Positions 37,211-46,793 of a stretch of DNA of 64,000 nt are shown here, piece after piece. The stretch is taken from contig NZ_FNZN01000007.1 in NCBI RefSeq assembly GCF_900109345.1, positions 70,930 to 134,929 of the forward strand, given 5' to 3'. The notes below the pieces were generated by a model. The model was not told where the DNA came from, did no database searches, and was given only the letters and a program-made list of their open reading frames with translations. Position 1 is the stretch's first letter. Every line of letters begins with the position of its first letter. The translations under genes and the position numbers were made by a program. The DNA comes from Maribacter orientalis (GTDB lineage Bacteria; Bacteroidota; Bacteroidia; Flavobacteriales; Flavobacteriaceae).

Positions 37211-40200
37211 ATGAAAACGAACAAACTAATGAGATTGCTGCTTGCAGTAATGCTTTTTTCGAGCATCACCAGTAACATGGCAGCTAATGAACTAAAAAAA
37301 GAGGTGACTCTAAGTGAGTTTCTAAATGAAATCAGTGCAAAGCACGAAGTGTTTTTCACCTATAATCCAAATCTCGTTGCTACTACTAGTCTAAACCCTG
37401 CGGAATATGAATTCCCTGTTTTGGATAAGATTATCAACGAATTGGAACGTAAAACTAGTTTTGATTTTGAATATTTAGGTAACAAATATTATGTGGTTTA
37501 CCATAAGAAGGCTGAACGAGCGAAAGTTTTAAAAGTAAATTCTGCTAATAATGGTATTACCGCCTTAACCCTAAACGAGGTAATTCAAAATAGTATTTCT
37601 GGTAAGGTTACAGACGACTCTGGAATGCCTTTAGCAGGAGTAAATATTATTGAAAAAGGAACAACCAATGGTACTACTTCAGATTTTGATGGTAATTATT
37701 CAATAGATGTTACCGATGACACAAAATTAGTGTTTAGCTATATTGGTTTCGCTACTCAAGAAGTATCTACTTCTGGCAAGAACGTTATAAATGTTCAGTT
37801 ATCTGAAGGCATGCAATTAGACGAGTTTATTGTTGTTGGTTCTCGTACAGCACCAAGAAGTAATGCTGACACACCATTACCTGTTGATGTTATTGGTGCT
37901 AAAGACCTTACTTCTACAGGTCAGGTTACTTTTGATAAAGCCTTACAATATAGAATTCCTTCATTTAACACGGTTCAAACTCCAGTAAACGATGCGACCT
38001 CTTTATTAGATCCGTATGAAATTAGAAACATGGGACCTAGTAGGACGTTAATTTTGATTAACGGAAAACGTAAAAACTTAAGTGCTTTATTATATACTCA
38101 AACATCACCAGGACGTGGTGAAACTGGTGCAGATATTTCTGCAATACCAACAGATGCAATTAAAAGAGTTGAAATTCTTAGAGATGGAGCATCTGCCCAA
38201 TATGGTTCTGATGCCATAGCAGGGGTAATGAACATTATTCTTAAGGATTCGCCGAATGAAGGTTCAGCAACAGTTAGAACTGGTATCACCTCAGAAGGTG
38301 ATGGCGAAATGTTTGGTGTCGCTTTAAATAATGGATCTTCTATTGGTGAAGACAAAGGTTTTGTTAATTATACCGTAGACCTTTCAAAAGTAAATCAATC
38401 TAATAGACCAGGTACGGTGAATGCAGCGGGTGAAGCCGCAGATTTTGGTGCTGATATTGCAGATGTACAAGAGTTTTTATCTAGAAAACCGGATGCAGGA
38501 AACATAAATGGATCCCCTGAAACTGCAGCAGCTAAATTTTCTGTTAATTTAGGTTATGATTTAAGTGAAAATACTTCTATGTACGCAAATGCAGCCTATG
38601 TATACAAATCGGTAAATAGTTTTGCTAACTACAGAACTCCTTACTGGAGAACAGTAGATGACTTTCCATATTTAGCTGATTTTTTCCCTGGAGAAAACCC
38701 TAATACTGCTGGTGGTTACGATGGTTACGTTCCTACCTTTGAAGGTGAGTTAAGTGATTATAATGGTACAGTAGGTTTTAAATCAACGATTAACGATTGG
38801 AATATTGATGCTAGTTTTACAACTGGTGGAAACACTCAGACGTACAAAGTAAATCAAACGCATAACAGAAACATTGTTTACACTCCGTCTACCTTTATAG
38901 ATGCAAATGGTAACGGTTCTGTTGATGATGGTGAAATTTCTGAAGGTTCTGAACTATATAGAGAAAATAGTCAGCAATCATTTGATCCAGGGGGAACTAA
39001 GTTTACGCACAATGTAGGTAATATTGATATCTCTAGAATACTTTCTGATAAGGTTAGTATTGGTGTGGGTGCAGAGTTTAGAACAGAAACTTTTGAAGTT
39101 ATTGAAGGTGAACTAGCTTCTTATGACGGTGGTGGCGCAGATTCATTTGCAGGTGCTTCTCCTCAAAATTCAGGTAAATTCAACCGATATAATATTGGAG
39201 GTTACTTTAGTTTAGATTATGATGTATCAGACGCATTCTTATTGAGCGGAACCGTAAGAACAGAAAACTACTCTGATTTTGGTAATGCTTTTGTTTACAA
39301 ATTTAGTTCACGCTATAAAGTTAGTGACGAATTTACTTTAAGAGGTTCTATTTCTTCAGGCTTTAGAGCTCCTACCCTGCACCAAATTTATACACAAAAA
39401 GCTCAATATAGCTTTATACCAGGTCAAGGTATTCAAGTAGGTGGTTTAATTAACAATGTTTCAACGCAAGCGAAATTATTAGGTATTGATCCTTTAGATG
39501 CTGAAACCTCTACTAACTTTACCGTTGGTTTTGGCGGTAAAATTGCAAACCAATTCAGCTATACTTTCGATTATTACAATATTGCTGTTAAGGATCGTAT
39601 TGTATTAGGAACAGAAATTGGTCCAAGTGGCGACCCTACAAATCCGTTAGATATCCTTTTAGCAAATAACAACCTAAGCGATGTAAGTTTCTTTTCGAAT
39701 GCTATCGACACGAAAACATCTGGTATTGATGTGGTTCTTGCCTATAGAGGTATTTTGCTTGGTCAAGGTAACCTTGATTTAAATTTATCTGGAAACTATA
39801 CCATTCAAAACGAACGTGATGGTGCCGTTAAGAATACAGCCCTTATAGAGCAAGCTGGGCAGTCTGTAGTTAATGATACTCAAGAAGCTTTGTTTTTTAC
39901 TTCACGTCCTAAAACAAAATGGATTTTAGGGGCGAACTACGACATCAAAAAGTTCGGTTTTTCATTGAATAATACCTATTTCGGAAAAACAACATTCCAA
40001 CAACAAGGTTTGGATAACAATTTATTTACAGAGTTTACTCCAAAAATTGTTACAGACTTAGGTGTTAACTTTAGTGCGACAGATAAGTTAACATTAGCAT
40101 TAAACATCAATAATATATTGAATGTTTTACCTGAATGGAGTTTCCAATCTAAAAATGCAGCAGGTGACGCTATATTGGCCGATGCAGCACAGACACAAAA

Positions 40201-40312
40201 CCAGTCTAACTTAATTACTTTCAACCAACGTTATTCTCAAATGACGTATGATGGTTATCATTTTAGCCAATTAGGTACTATGTTCAACTTATCGTTGAAC
40301 TATAAGTTCTAA
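37211..40312 (+). CDS. TonB-dependent receptor with STN signalling domain
   Basis: An outer-membrane receptor of 1033 residues. After the signal peptide (to about residue 25) comes an STN/secretin-like signalling domain (LSEFLNEISAKHEVFFTYNP...NKYYVVYHKK), then a carboxypeptidase-regulatory-like domain (ISGKVTDDSGMPLAGVNII), a plug domain (about 215-345) and the 22-strand barrel ending in FNLSLNYKF. The STN domain couples ligand occupancy to the adjacent FecR and sigma factor. No SusD gene follows, so it is not a SusC/SusD polysaccharide pair; the ligand cannot be read from the sequence. Transcription stops at the hairpin at 40334-40365. Confidence 0.93.
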   Translation: MKTNKLMRLLLAVMLFSSITSNMAANELKKEVTLSEFLNEISAKHEVFFTYNPNLVATTSLNPAEYEFPVLDKIINELERKTSFDFEYLGNKYYVVYHKKAERAKVLKVNSANNGITALTLNEVIQNSISGKVTDDSGMPLAGVNIIEKGTTNGTTSDFDGNYSIDVTDDTKLVFSYIGFATQEVSTSGKNVINVQLSEGMQLDEFIVVGSRTAPRSNADTPLPVDVIGAKDLTSTGQVTFDKALQYRIPSFNTVQTPVNDATSLLDPYEIRNMGPSRTLILINGKRKNLSALLYTQTSPGRGETGADISAIPTDAIKRVEILRDGASAQYGSDAIAGVMNIILKDSPNEGSATVRTGITSEGDGEMFGVALNNGSSIGEDKGFVNYTVDLSKVNQSNRPGTVNAAGEAADFGADIADVQEFLSRKPDAGNINGSPETAAAKFSVNLGYDLSENTSMYANAAYVYKSVNSFANYRTPYWRTVDDFPYLADFFPGENPNTAGGYDGYVPTFEGELSDYNGTVGFKSTINDWNIDASFTTGGNTQTYKVNQTHNRNIVYTPSTFIDANGNGSVDDGEISEGSELYRENSQQSFDPGGTKFTHNVGNIDISRILSDKVSIGVGAEFRTETFEVIEGELASYDGGGADSFAGASPQNSGKFNRYNIGGYFSLDYDVSDAFLLSGTVRTENYSDFGNAFVYKFSSRYKVSDEFTLRGSISSGFRAPTLHQIYTQKAQYSFIPGQGIQVGGLINNVSTQAKLLGIDPLDAETSTNFTVGFGGKIANQFSYTFDYYNIAVKDRIVLGTEIGPSGDPTNPLDILLANNNLSDVSFFSNAIDTKTSGIDVVLAYRGILLGQGNLDLNLSGNYTIQNERDGAVKNTALIEQAGQSVVNDTQEALFFTSRPKTKWILGANYDIKKFGFSLNNTYFGKTTFQQQGLDNNLFTEFTPKIVTDLGVNFSATDKLTLALNINNILNVLPEWSFQSKNAAGDAILADAAQTQNQSNLITFNQRYSQMTYDGYHFSQLGTMFNLSLNYKF

Positions 40313-40333
40313 TTTAAAATCATTTTAATAGTT

Positions 40334-40365
40334 AAAAGCTACCTATATTTAGGTAGCTTTTTTTT
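40334..40365 (+). terminator. Intrinsic terminator after the STN-type TonB receptor
   Basis: Inverted repeat AAAAGCTACCT/AGGTAGCTTTT with a six-base loop and a run of T, 22 bases beyond the receptor stop. The methyltransferase ATG follows six bases after it. Confidence 0.85.
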
Positions 40366-40370
40366 GTGAT

Positions 40371-41114
40371 ATGGGCGAGTTATATAATGAAAACCTAGCA
40401 CGGGTTTACGATGAAATTTATCAAGGTTTTATTGATTATCGTGCTGAATACGAATTTTATAAGAATTTGTGTCTTGACTATAATTCTAACCGAATATTAG
40501 AAATTGCGTGTGGCACAGGTAATTTAGCAAAATCATTTACTTCAGATTTTAGCACGTATGTTGGCTTAGATTTTAGTGAATCGATGCTCAAAATTGCAAA
40601 GAAAAAATTTCCTGAAGGATATTTTATCCAAGGCGATATGCGGCATCTAAATTTTGTCAAACACTTTGACACTATACTTATTACAGGCAGATCTACAAGC
40701 TATTTACTTGATAATATAGATTTAATACAAACTTTTAAATCTGTACACACTGCACTTGAAGATAAAGGCCTTTTCATTTTTGATTGTATCAATGCCGAGT
40801 TATTTATAACATATATTCTAAAGAATAGCAGTGTAGTACATAAATCAACCTATAATAATAAACAATTTGAAAGAGATTCTTATTGGGTTAAAAATAAAAA
40901 CAATAATTATCATTTAATTGACTGGAAATCTAGCTATTACCAATTAAAAGATATCAAAAGAATGGAATTGGGCGAAGACTCAACTCTATTTAGAGTTTTC
41001 ACCATAAAAGAAGTTACCGAAGCATTACAGCATTCCGGATTTAAAATTTTAGAAATTATCGATAGAGAAACTTATGCTTTTGATACGAATTTATATGTCT
41101 GCCAAAAAATATAG
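40371..41114 (+). CDS. Class I SAM-dependent methyltransferase
   Basis: A 247-residue methyltransferase of the UbiE/methyltransf_11 type. The SAM-binding motif is ILEIACGTGNLAKSF near residues 40-55, with the acidic residue in YVGLDFSESML and FIQGDMRHLNF for the adenine loop. No substrate domain is recognisable, so the methyl acceptor is unknown. It lies directly beyond the receptor terminator and converges with the ferredoxin gene 14 bases further on. Its ATG is so close to the hairpin that it may depend on read-through or a hidden promoter. Confidence 0.88.
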   Translation: MGELYNENLARVYDEIYQGFIDYRAEYEFYKNLCLDYNSNRILEIACGTGNLAKSFTSDFSTYVGLDFSESMLKIAKKKFPEGYFIQGDMRHLNFVKHFDTILITGRSTSYLLDNIDLIQTFKSVHTALEDKGLFIFDCINAELFITYILKNSSVVHKSTYNNKQFERDSYWVKNKNNNYHLIDWKSSYYQLKDIKRMELGEDSTLFRVFTIKEVTEALQHSGFKILEIIDRETYAFDTNLYVCQKI

Positions 41115-41128
41115 AAATCAAATACTCC

Positions 41129-41521
<393 letters not shown>

Positions 41522-41532
41522 TTATTTTTGCA

Positions 41533-41564
41533 CAAAGGTAATCCCTACTAATTGAGTATACAAA
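41533..41564 (-). promoter_or_regulatory. Promoter of the ferredoxin gene
   Basis: On the minus strand, TTTG (41564-41561), a 20-base spacer, then TACCTTTG (41540-41533): close to the ideal Bacteroidota promoter in both sequence and spacing. An overlapping plus-strand -7 box, TATTTTTG at 41523-41530, points towards the LuxC gene, so the two divergent promoters may interfere. Confidence 0.6.
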
Positions 41565-41568
41565 TATA

Positions 41569-42633
41569 ATGACCCATCACAACCTTACTATAGAAGCTTT
41601 TGTTAAACTTGGAGATTTTCTAAGATCATTTTGTGAATTTATTACATCAGATAACAATTCCGAACATTTAAATGATGAATGGACTGATTCATTTAAGACT
41701 GAAATTGAAATGGCCCAACATTATAATGGGTGGTTCTCAGAAGAGAATTGCATTCATGCATTTCAAGAATGGGGAAATTTATTGACTAGAAAAAATCTCG
41801 AAGCTTGGTTAAAAAATTATGAATTAACCAGTAATAAAGAAAAGGTAGTTGCCCTAATTATGGCAGGCAACATTCCACTAGTTGGGTTTCATGATTTATT
41901 ATGCGTGTTAATTACGGGTAATAAAGCATTGGTAAAACTATCAAGTAATGATCAAAAATTAATTCCCCTAATAATTGATTATCTCAAAAGCATAGAGCCA
42001 TTTTTTGAAGAAAGGGTGATGTTCACAAAAGAAAAGCTTGAACATTATGACGCTGTTATTGCCACAGGTAGTAATAATACAGCAAGGTATTTTGAATACT
42101 ATTTTGGCGAAAAACCGCATATTATTAGAAAAAATAGAAATTCTGTTGCAGTGTTGAATGGAAATGAATCGAAAGAAGAGCTAACCGCTTTAGGTGAAGA
42201 TATTTTTAGATATTTCGGCTTAGGCTGCAGAAGTGTCTCTAAAATATTCATTCCCACCAATTATGACATTGATACTTTTTTCAAGGCAATGTTTCCGTAT
42301 AACCACATTATAAATCATAATAAATATGCTAACAATTATGATTACAATAAGGCTGTTTATCTCATGAGCGAATTTAAAATATTGGATAATGGCTTTCTTA
42401 TTTTAAAGGAAGAAAATAGCTACGGCTCCCCTATCGCATCACTTTTCTATGAGTTTTATAACAATTCTGAAGAATTAAAAACAAAATTAAAGCTAGAAGA
42501 AGATAAAATTCAATGTATTGTTTCTTCAGGTTTTATAGCTGACGAAATTTCATTTGGACAAACACAAAAACCATCTTTAGGTGATTATGCTGATGGAATT
42601 GATACAGTTAATTTCCTTTTAGGAACATCATAG
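41569..42633 (+). CDS. LuxC-domain acyl-CoA reductase
   Basis: A 354-residue aldehyde-dehydrogenase-fold protein with the LuxC domain. The nucleotide-binding stretch KVVALIMAGNIPLVGFHD and TGSNNTARYFEYYFG are typical, and the catalytic Cys is visible in RYFGLGCRSVSK. Family members reduce long-chain acyl-CoA or acyl-enzyme to aldehyde; in luminous bacteria they belong to lux operons, but no luxA, luxB, luxD or luxE gene is here. In flavobacteria the gene regularly neighbours serC and a ferredoxin; the substrate is unknown. Confidence 0.86.
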   Translation: MTHHNLTIEAFVKLGDFLRSFCEFITSDNNSEHLNDEWTDSFKTEIEMAQHYNGWFSEENCIHAFQEWGNLLTRKNLEAWLKNYELTSNKEKVVALIMAGNIPLVGFHDLLCVLITGNKALVKLSSNDQKLIPLIIDYLKSIEPFFEERVMFTKEKLEHYDAVIATGSNNTARYFEYYFGEKPHIIRKNRNSVAVLNGNESKEELTALGEDIFRYFGLGCRSVSKIFIPTNYDIDTFFKAMFPYNHIINHNKYANNYDYNKAVYLMSEFKILDNGFLILKEENSYGSPIASLFYEFYNNSEELKTKLKLEEDKIQCIVSSGFIADEISFGQTQKPSLGDYADGIDTVNFLLGTS

Positions 42634-42704
42634 AATTAAATACCTTTCAGTATCGTAAATTCTTCAAAAAATCCTGACATTTGCATCCTTAAATTACAAT
42701 CAAA

Positions 42705-43769
42705 ATGAAAAAGCATAATTTTAGCGCAGGCCCTTGTATATTACCGAAAGAAGTATTGTTAAAGGCTTCTGAAGCTGTTATTGACTTCAATGGCTCTGGA
42801 CTTTCACTTATCGAAATTTCACACAGAAGTAAAGATTTTGTAGCTGTAATGGAAAATGCTAGGTCATTAGCCTTAGAATTACTTGATTTAACCGACAAAG
42901 GTTATAAAGCCCTTTTTTTACATGGTGGCGCCAGTCTTGAATTTTTAATGGTAGCTTATAATCTTTTAGAAAAAAAGGCAGGTTATTTAAATACAGGTAC
43001 TTGGAGTGACAAGGCAATTAAAGAAGCTAAATTATTTGGTGAGGTTGTTGAGGTTGGTTCATCTAAAGATGAAGATTTTAATTATATTCCAAAGGGGTAT
43101 TCAGTACCTACCGGACTTGATTATTTACATATTACGTCGAATAATACCATTTATGGAACTCAATTCAAGAAATTTCCAAAAACTGACGCCCCATTAGTGT
43201 GCGACATGAGTTCAGATATATTTTCTAGAAGTTTAGATTTCTCTCAATTCGATTTAATATATGCTGGCGCTCAAAAGAATATGGGGCCTGCAGGCGCAAC
43301 TTTAGTTGTAATAAAAGAAGATATCTTAGGAAAAGTATCAAGAAAAATTCCTTCGATGTTAGATTATCAAGTACATATCAGCAAAGACAGTATGTTTAAT
43401 ACGCCTCCTGTTTTCCCTGTTTACACTTCAATGTTAACATTAGAATGGCTTAAGAATCTTGGTGGTATTGCTGCAATTGAGGAAATTAATGAAAAGAAAG
43501 CCAGATTATTATATTCAGAAATAGATTTAAATCCTGTTTTTGAAGGATATGCCAATATTGAAGATCGTTCACTAATGAACGCGACTTTTAACTTAACTGA
43601 TGAAAGCTTAAAATCCACTTTTGAAAACATGTTAAAGGAAGCAGGTATTATTGGACTAAACGGTCACCGTTCGGTTGGTGGGTATAGAGCTAGCATGTAC
43701 AATGCTCTTTCTTTAGAAAGCGTAGGTGCATTGGTAGACGTAATGAGTGAAATGGAAAGAAAAGGATAA
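42705..43769 (+). CDS. serC: 3-Phosphoserine / phosphohydroxythreonine aminotransferase SerC
   Basis: A PLP aminotransferase of 354 residues in serine synthesis; it also serves pyridoxal phosphate synthesis in many bacteria. The protein starts KKHNFSAGPCILPKEVL, the PLP Lys lies in YAGAQKNMGPAGATLVV, and LNGHRSVGGYRASMYNA binds the substrate phosphate near the C terminus. It is followed after about 60 bases by serA, with which it forms the first two steps of serine formation; serB is not in the window. Confidence 0.97.
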   Translation: MKKHNFSAGPCILPKEVLLKASEAVIDFNGSGLSLIEISHRSKDFVAVMENARSLALELLDLTDKGYKALFLHGGASLEFLMVAYNLLEKKAGYLNTGTWSDKAIKEAKLFGEVVEVGSSKDEDFNYIPKGYSVPTGLDYLHITSNNTIYGTQFKKFPKTDAPLVCDMSSDIFSRSLDFSQFDLIYAGAQKNMGPAGATLVVIKEDILGKVSRKIPSMLDYQVHISKDSMFNTPPVFPVYTSMLTLEWLKNLGGIAAIEEINEKKARLLYSEIDLNPVFEGYANIEDRSLMNATFNLTDESLKSTFENMLKEAGIIGLNGHRSVGGYRASMYNALSLESVGALVDVMSEMERKG

Positions 43770-43831
43770 TTAACAAAAGTGTTATTCAACGTAATAAGCA
43801 TTTCATTCAATCATTAAACAAGAAGTATACT

Positions 43832-44782
43832 ATGAAGATTTTAGCTAATGATGGTATTTCTATAAATGGCATTGCCAAAATGGAAAAAGCCGGATTTGAG
43901 GTATTAACAACTACTGTAGCACAAGAACAATTAGCCAATTATATAAATGAGCATAAAATAGATGCTTTATTAGTTCGTAGCGCAACTAAAGTTAGAAAAG
44001 AATTAATTGACGCTTGTTCTACATTAAAACTTATTGGCCGTGGTGGTGTTGGTATGGATAACATAGATGTTGCCTATGCAAAGTCTAAGAATATTCATGT
44101 TATCAATACTCCTGCAGCATCATCAGAGTCAGTTGCCGAATTAGTATTCGCTCATCTTTTCGGAGGTGTTCGTTTTTTATATGATGCCAATAGAAATATG
44201 CCATTAGAAGGTGACAGTAATTTTAAAGAATTAAAAAAGTCCTATTCAAAAGGTACCGAACTAAGAGGCAAAACTCTTGGTATTTTTGGTTTTGGAAATA
44301 TAGGTCAAGCTACTGCAAAACTTGCCATAGGTGTAGGTATGAATGTTGTCTATTGTGACCCTGAGGTAGAGAATGCAACTATTGAACTAACATTTTTTGA
44401 TGGACAAAAAGTAACCTTCGCACTGAAGAGTACTAAAAAGTCTGAATTGATAAAAAATTCTGATTATATTTCATTACACATACCTGATCAGCAAAGCTAT
44501 GTTATTGGCAAAGAAGAATTATCACAAATGAAAAAAGGCGTGGGCATTGTAAATGCTGCTCGTGGTGGTGTAATCGATGAAGTTGCGTTAGTAGAAGCAC
44601 TTGAAAATGGTACGGTGTCTTTTGCCGGCCTTGATGTCTATGAGTCAGAACCAAGACCTGAAATGAAAATTCTCATGCATCCTAGCATTTCACTTTCTCC
44701 TCATATTGGTGCTGCCACATTAGAGGCACAAGAGAGAATTGGGTCTGAATTGGCCAATCAAATAATAACATTATTAAAATAA
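43832..44782 (+). CDS. serA: D-3-phosphoglycerate dehydrogenase SerA, short form
   Basis: A 316-residue NAD-dependent D-2-hydroxyacid dehydrogenase. The dinucleotide motif is GIFGFGNIGQATAK near 152, and the catalytic Arg, Glu and His are in NAARGGVID, ESEPRPEM and LSPHIGAATLEAQ. The regulatory ACT and ASB domains of many SerA proteins are absent, so serine feedback inhibition by that route is not expected. Its place behind serC supports the phosphoglycerate specificity. Confidence 0.92.
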   Translation: MKILANDGISINGIAKMEKAGFEVLTTTVAQEQLANYINEHKIDALLVRSATKVRKELIDACSTLKLIGRGGVGMDNIDVAYAKSKNIHVINTPAASSESVAELVFAHLFGGVRFLYDANRNMPLEGDSNFKELKKSYSKGTELRGKTLGIFGFGNIGQATAKLAIGVGMNVVYCDPEVENATIELTFFDGQKVTFALKSTKKSELIKNSDYISLHIPDQQSYVIGKEELSQMKKGVGIVNAARGGVIDEVALVEALENGTVSFAGLDVYESEPRPEMKILMHPSISLSPHIGAATLEAQERIGSELANQIITLLK

Positions 44783-44850
44783 TTACTTAAAAACTTATTT
44801 TAGTAACTCTTTTTGTATTTTTCGGCATAAACATTAAATTAACTATTATA

Positions 44851-45483
44851 ATGGCAGGATTATTAGATTTATTGAATAGCCCAATGGGGCAACAATTAAT
44901 TAGCGGAGTAGCAGGACAGACAAATCAACCTGAAGATAAAACCGCAAATGTACTTAGTATGGCTATGCCACTAATATTGGGTGCAATGAAAAAAAACGTT
45001 TCTACCCCCGAGGGTGCTCAAGGACTAATGAGCGCATTATCAAACAATCATAGTGGAGGAATTTTAGACAACATAGGCGGTCTTTTCGGCGGTGGTGTTG
45101 ATGACAGTGTAATATCTGATGGCGCTGGCATTTTAGGTCACGTTTTTGGCAACAAACAACCTCAAGTAGAAAATGCATTAAGTCAAAAATCAGGCTTAGA
45201 TGCTGGTACTGTAGCTCAAATATTGAAAATCGCTGCTCCTATTGTAATGGGGTACCTTGGTAAACAAACAGCTCAGAGCAATGTAAGTGACGGATCTGGC
45301 ATGAATGCTTTATTAGGAAGCATGTTAGGTGGTCAACCACAAGAAAACCAAAACTTAATCACTACACTATTAGATGCTGATGGCGATGGTAGTATTTTAG
45401 ATGATGTTGCTGGTATGGTAATGGGATCAAACAAAAAATCAGGTGGTTTAGGAGGCTTATTAGGAGGTCTATTCGGTAAATAA
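44851..45483 (+). CDS. DUF937-family protein
   Basis: A 210-residue soluble protein related to YidB/DUF937. The N-terminal helical region (LDLLNSPMGQQLISGVAGQT) is followed by glycine-rich stretches (GGLFGGGVDDS, LLGGLFGK) and a DADGDGSILDDV segment resembling a calcium-binding EF-hand loop. The function is unknown. The gene is separate from serA by about 70 bases and ends at a clear terminator. Confidence 0.85.
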   Translation: MAGLLDLLNSPMGQQLISGVAGQTNQPEDKTANVLSMAMPLILGAMKKNVSTPEGAQGLMSALSNNHSGGILDNIGGLFGGGVDDSVISDGAGILGHVFGNKQPQVENALSQKSGLDAGTVAQILKIAAPIVMGYLGKQTAQSNVSDGSGMNALLGSMLGGQPQENQNLITTLLDADGDGSILDDVAGMVMGSNKKSGGLGGLLGGLFGK

Positions 45484-45505
45484 ATCGATTTTTACAATTT
45501 AACAT

Positions 45506-45535
45506 AAGCCGTTTGCTACCGCAAGCGGCTTTTTT
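45506..45535 (+). terminator. Intrinsic terminator after the DUF937 gene
   Basis: Inverted repeat AAGCCGTTTGC/GCAAGCGGCTT with a four-base loop and six T, 23 bases past the stop. Confidence 0.9.
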
Positions 45536-45549
45536 GTATCTTATATTTC

Positions 45550-46020
45550 ATGAAAAAAAGAAAGAATAAATCTGCCCTACTTAATTTCATTATCATCCTT
45601 ATTTTTGCCATAATCTTAATAAACTGTGGGTCATCAAAGGAATCATTATCAATTTCAAATGCTGAAAAAAAAGCTTTTGAACAAGTTAAAGGTGATACTA
45701 TAACTATTTCGAGTGACAAAACTGAATATGAAATTATCATCATTGAACCAGGGTTTTATACTTGGCTCAACTCTATAGCCAAACCTGAAGGTTATTATTC
45801 TCAAAGTTTTCTCGAAAATCGAAATTATTTAATGGTATTAGAATGGAACCAAAGAGTTTTACAACCTATGCGGTATAACCCGAATTTATATGAGCTTCAG
45901 ATTGACTATTCGCAAAATATAGATTACGGCTATGAAGTAAATTATAAACTCTATAATTACTTCATCTATTTTCAAAGAAAGTACAATCAACGATTAGGTC
46001 CTTTTATACCACGCATATAA
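45550..46020 (+). CDS. Predicted lipoprotein, DUF6146-like
   Basis: A 156-residue protein. A basic start MKKRKNKSAL and a hydrophobic helix end in ILINCGSSKES, a lipobox with Cys about residue 26. The mature domain is rich in Tyr and Trp (EPGFYTWLNSIAKPEGYYSQ; LDYSQNIDYGYEVNYKLYNY) and resembles the DUF6146 proteins common in Flavobacteriaceae, which have no known role. It precedes the DUF6787-like gene by 30 bases and is likely cotranscribed. Confidence 0.72.
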   Translation: MKKRKNKSALLNFIIILIFAIILINCGSSKESLSISNAEKKAFEQVKGDTITISSDKTEYEIIIIEPGFYTWLNSIAKPEGYYSQSFLENRNYLMVLEWNQRVLQPMRYNPNLYELQIDYSQNIDYGYEVNYKLYNYFIYFQRKYNQRLGPFIPRI

Positions 46021-46050
46021 AAAGTATATTTACGCGCTTTAATAGTTATT

Positions 46051-46368
46051 ATGCAAAGATTAAAAGAACGCTGGGGTGTTTCCAGCAATTTTCAATTAAT
46101 AATCATTTTCTTCGTTTTTTCGATAACTGGTTCTTCCTCTGTTTTTGCTGCAAAACCATTTTTAACCTTTATAGGATTACAACAAGCAAATTTTCCTGAA
46201 ACTTGGTGGGGTGGTACTTTGTATTGGCTTTTAAGAATTCTATTGATTTTTCCAATTTACCAAATTCTACTGGTTATGTATGGTTGGCTATTTGGTCAAT
46301 TTAAATTCTTTTGGGGCTTTGAAAAAAAGATGCTCAAGAGAATTGGCCTTGGGTTTTTTCTTAGTTAA
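46051..46368 (+). CDS. Small membrane protein, DUF6787-like
   Basis: A 105-residue protein with two predicted membrane segments: LIIIFFVFSITGSSSVFAA (residues 15-33) and LLRILLIFPIYQILLVMYGWLFG (about 60-82). The N terminus MQRLKERWGVSS and C terminus FEKKMLKRIGL are basic. The sequence resembles DUF6787 proteins of flavobacteria, which have no known function. It lies between the DUF6146-like lipoprotein and the metal-type receptor pair. Confidence 0.7.
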   Translation: MQRLKERWGVSSNFQLIIIFFVFSITGSSSVFAAKPFLTFIGLQQANFPETWWGGTLYWLLRILLIFPIYQILLVMYGWLFGQFKFFWGFEKKMLKRIGLGFFLS

Positions 46369-46408
46369 TTTAATACTTCTTTAACAGTTTATACCTACTT
46401 GCATTCGT

Positions 46409-46422
46409 TAGATTTGTAAGTA
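46409..46422 (+). promoter_or_regulatory. -7 box directly before a His-rich protein gene (leaderless candidate)
   Basis: TAGATTTG (46409-46416) ends five bases before the ATG at 46422, the same geometry as before the HTH gene at 23489. No well-spaced TTTG is found for a -33 box. Confidence 0.4.
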
Positions 46423-46748
46423 TGAGTTTTGTGAAAGACAAAATAGTATATCCGATAGTTGCCGTAATTTTAATGGCAAGTCTATTGGGGCCTTATTTTG
46501 TGAAAATATCACATGCTTTAAACGAACATAAAGAGTTTCACTGCATTTCTAAAGAATTACATGTTCATGCTGTTGAATTCGATTGTGATTTTGAGCACTA
46601 TCATTTATCTTCTTTTTATTATCCAGAATTCGATTACCCGCAGTTTATTGAATTAGCTCCTATTACTGAAGCTATTATAAACAACTACTACTTTTTAAGT
46701 AAGTATCAACAACTTCATTTTGTATTAAGAGGACCTCCTTCTTGTTAA
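46422..46748 (+). CDS. Small exported protein upstream of a metal-type TonB receptor
   Basis: A 108-residue protein with an N-terminal hydrophobic helix (IVYPIVAVILMASLLGPYFV, residues 8-27). The following region has many metal-type ligands: HALNEHKEFHCISKELHVH, then FDCDFEHYHL. The C terminus is short (LRGPPSC). It ends 45 bases before the TonB receptor gene and is probably cotranscribed, so it may bind or sense the metal the receptor imports. I do not recognise a named family. Confidence 0.65.
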   Translation: MSFVKDKIVYPIVAVILMASLLGPYFVKISHALNEHKEFHCISKELHVHAVEFDCDFEHYHLSSFYYPEFDYPQFIELAPITEAIINNYYFLSKYQQLHFVLRGPPSC

Positions 46749-46793
46749 TTATTTATTACAAGCTAAAGTCTAAAAATCTTAATACAATTTTAT

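Noticed and set aside
37211..40312. SusC/SusD polysaccharide utilisation locus
   Set aside because: No SusD lipoprotein or glycoside hydrolase is adjacent; after the receptor comes a terminator and then a methyltransferase.
41569..42633. LuxC as part of a luminescence operon
   Set aside because: No luxA, luxB, luxD, luxE or luxG gene follows; neighbours are a ferredoxin and serine synthesis genes.
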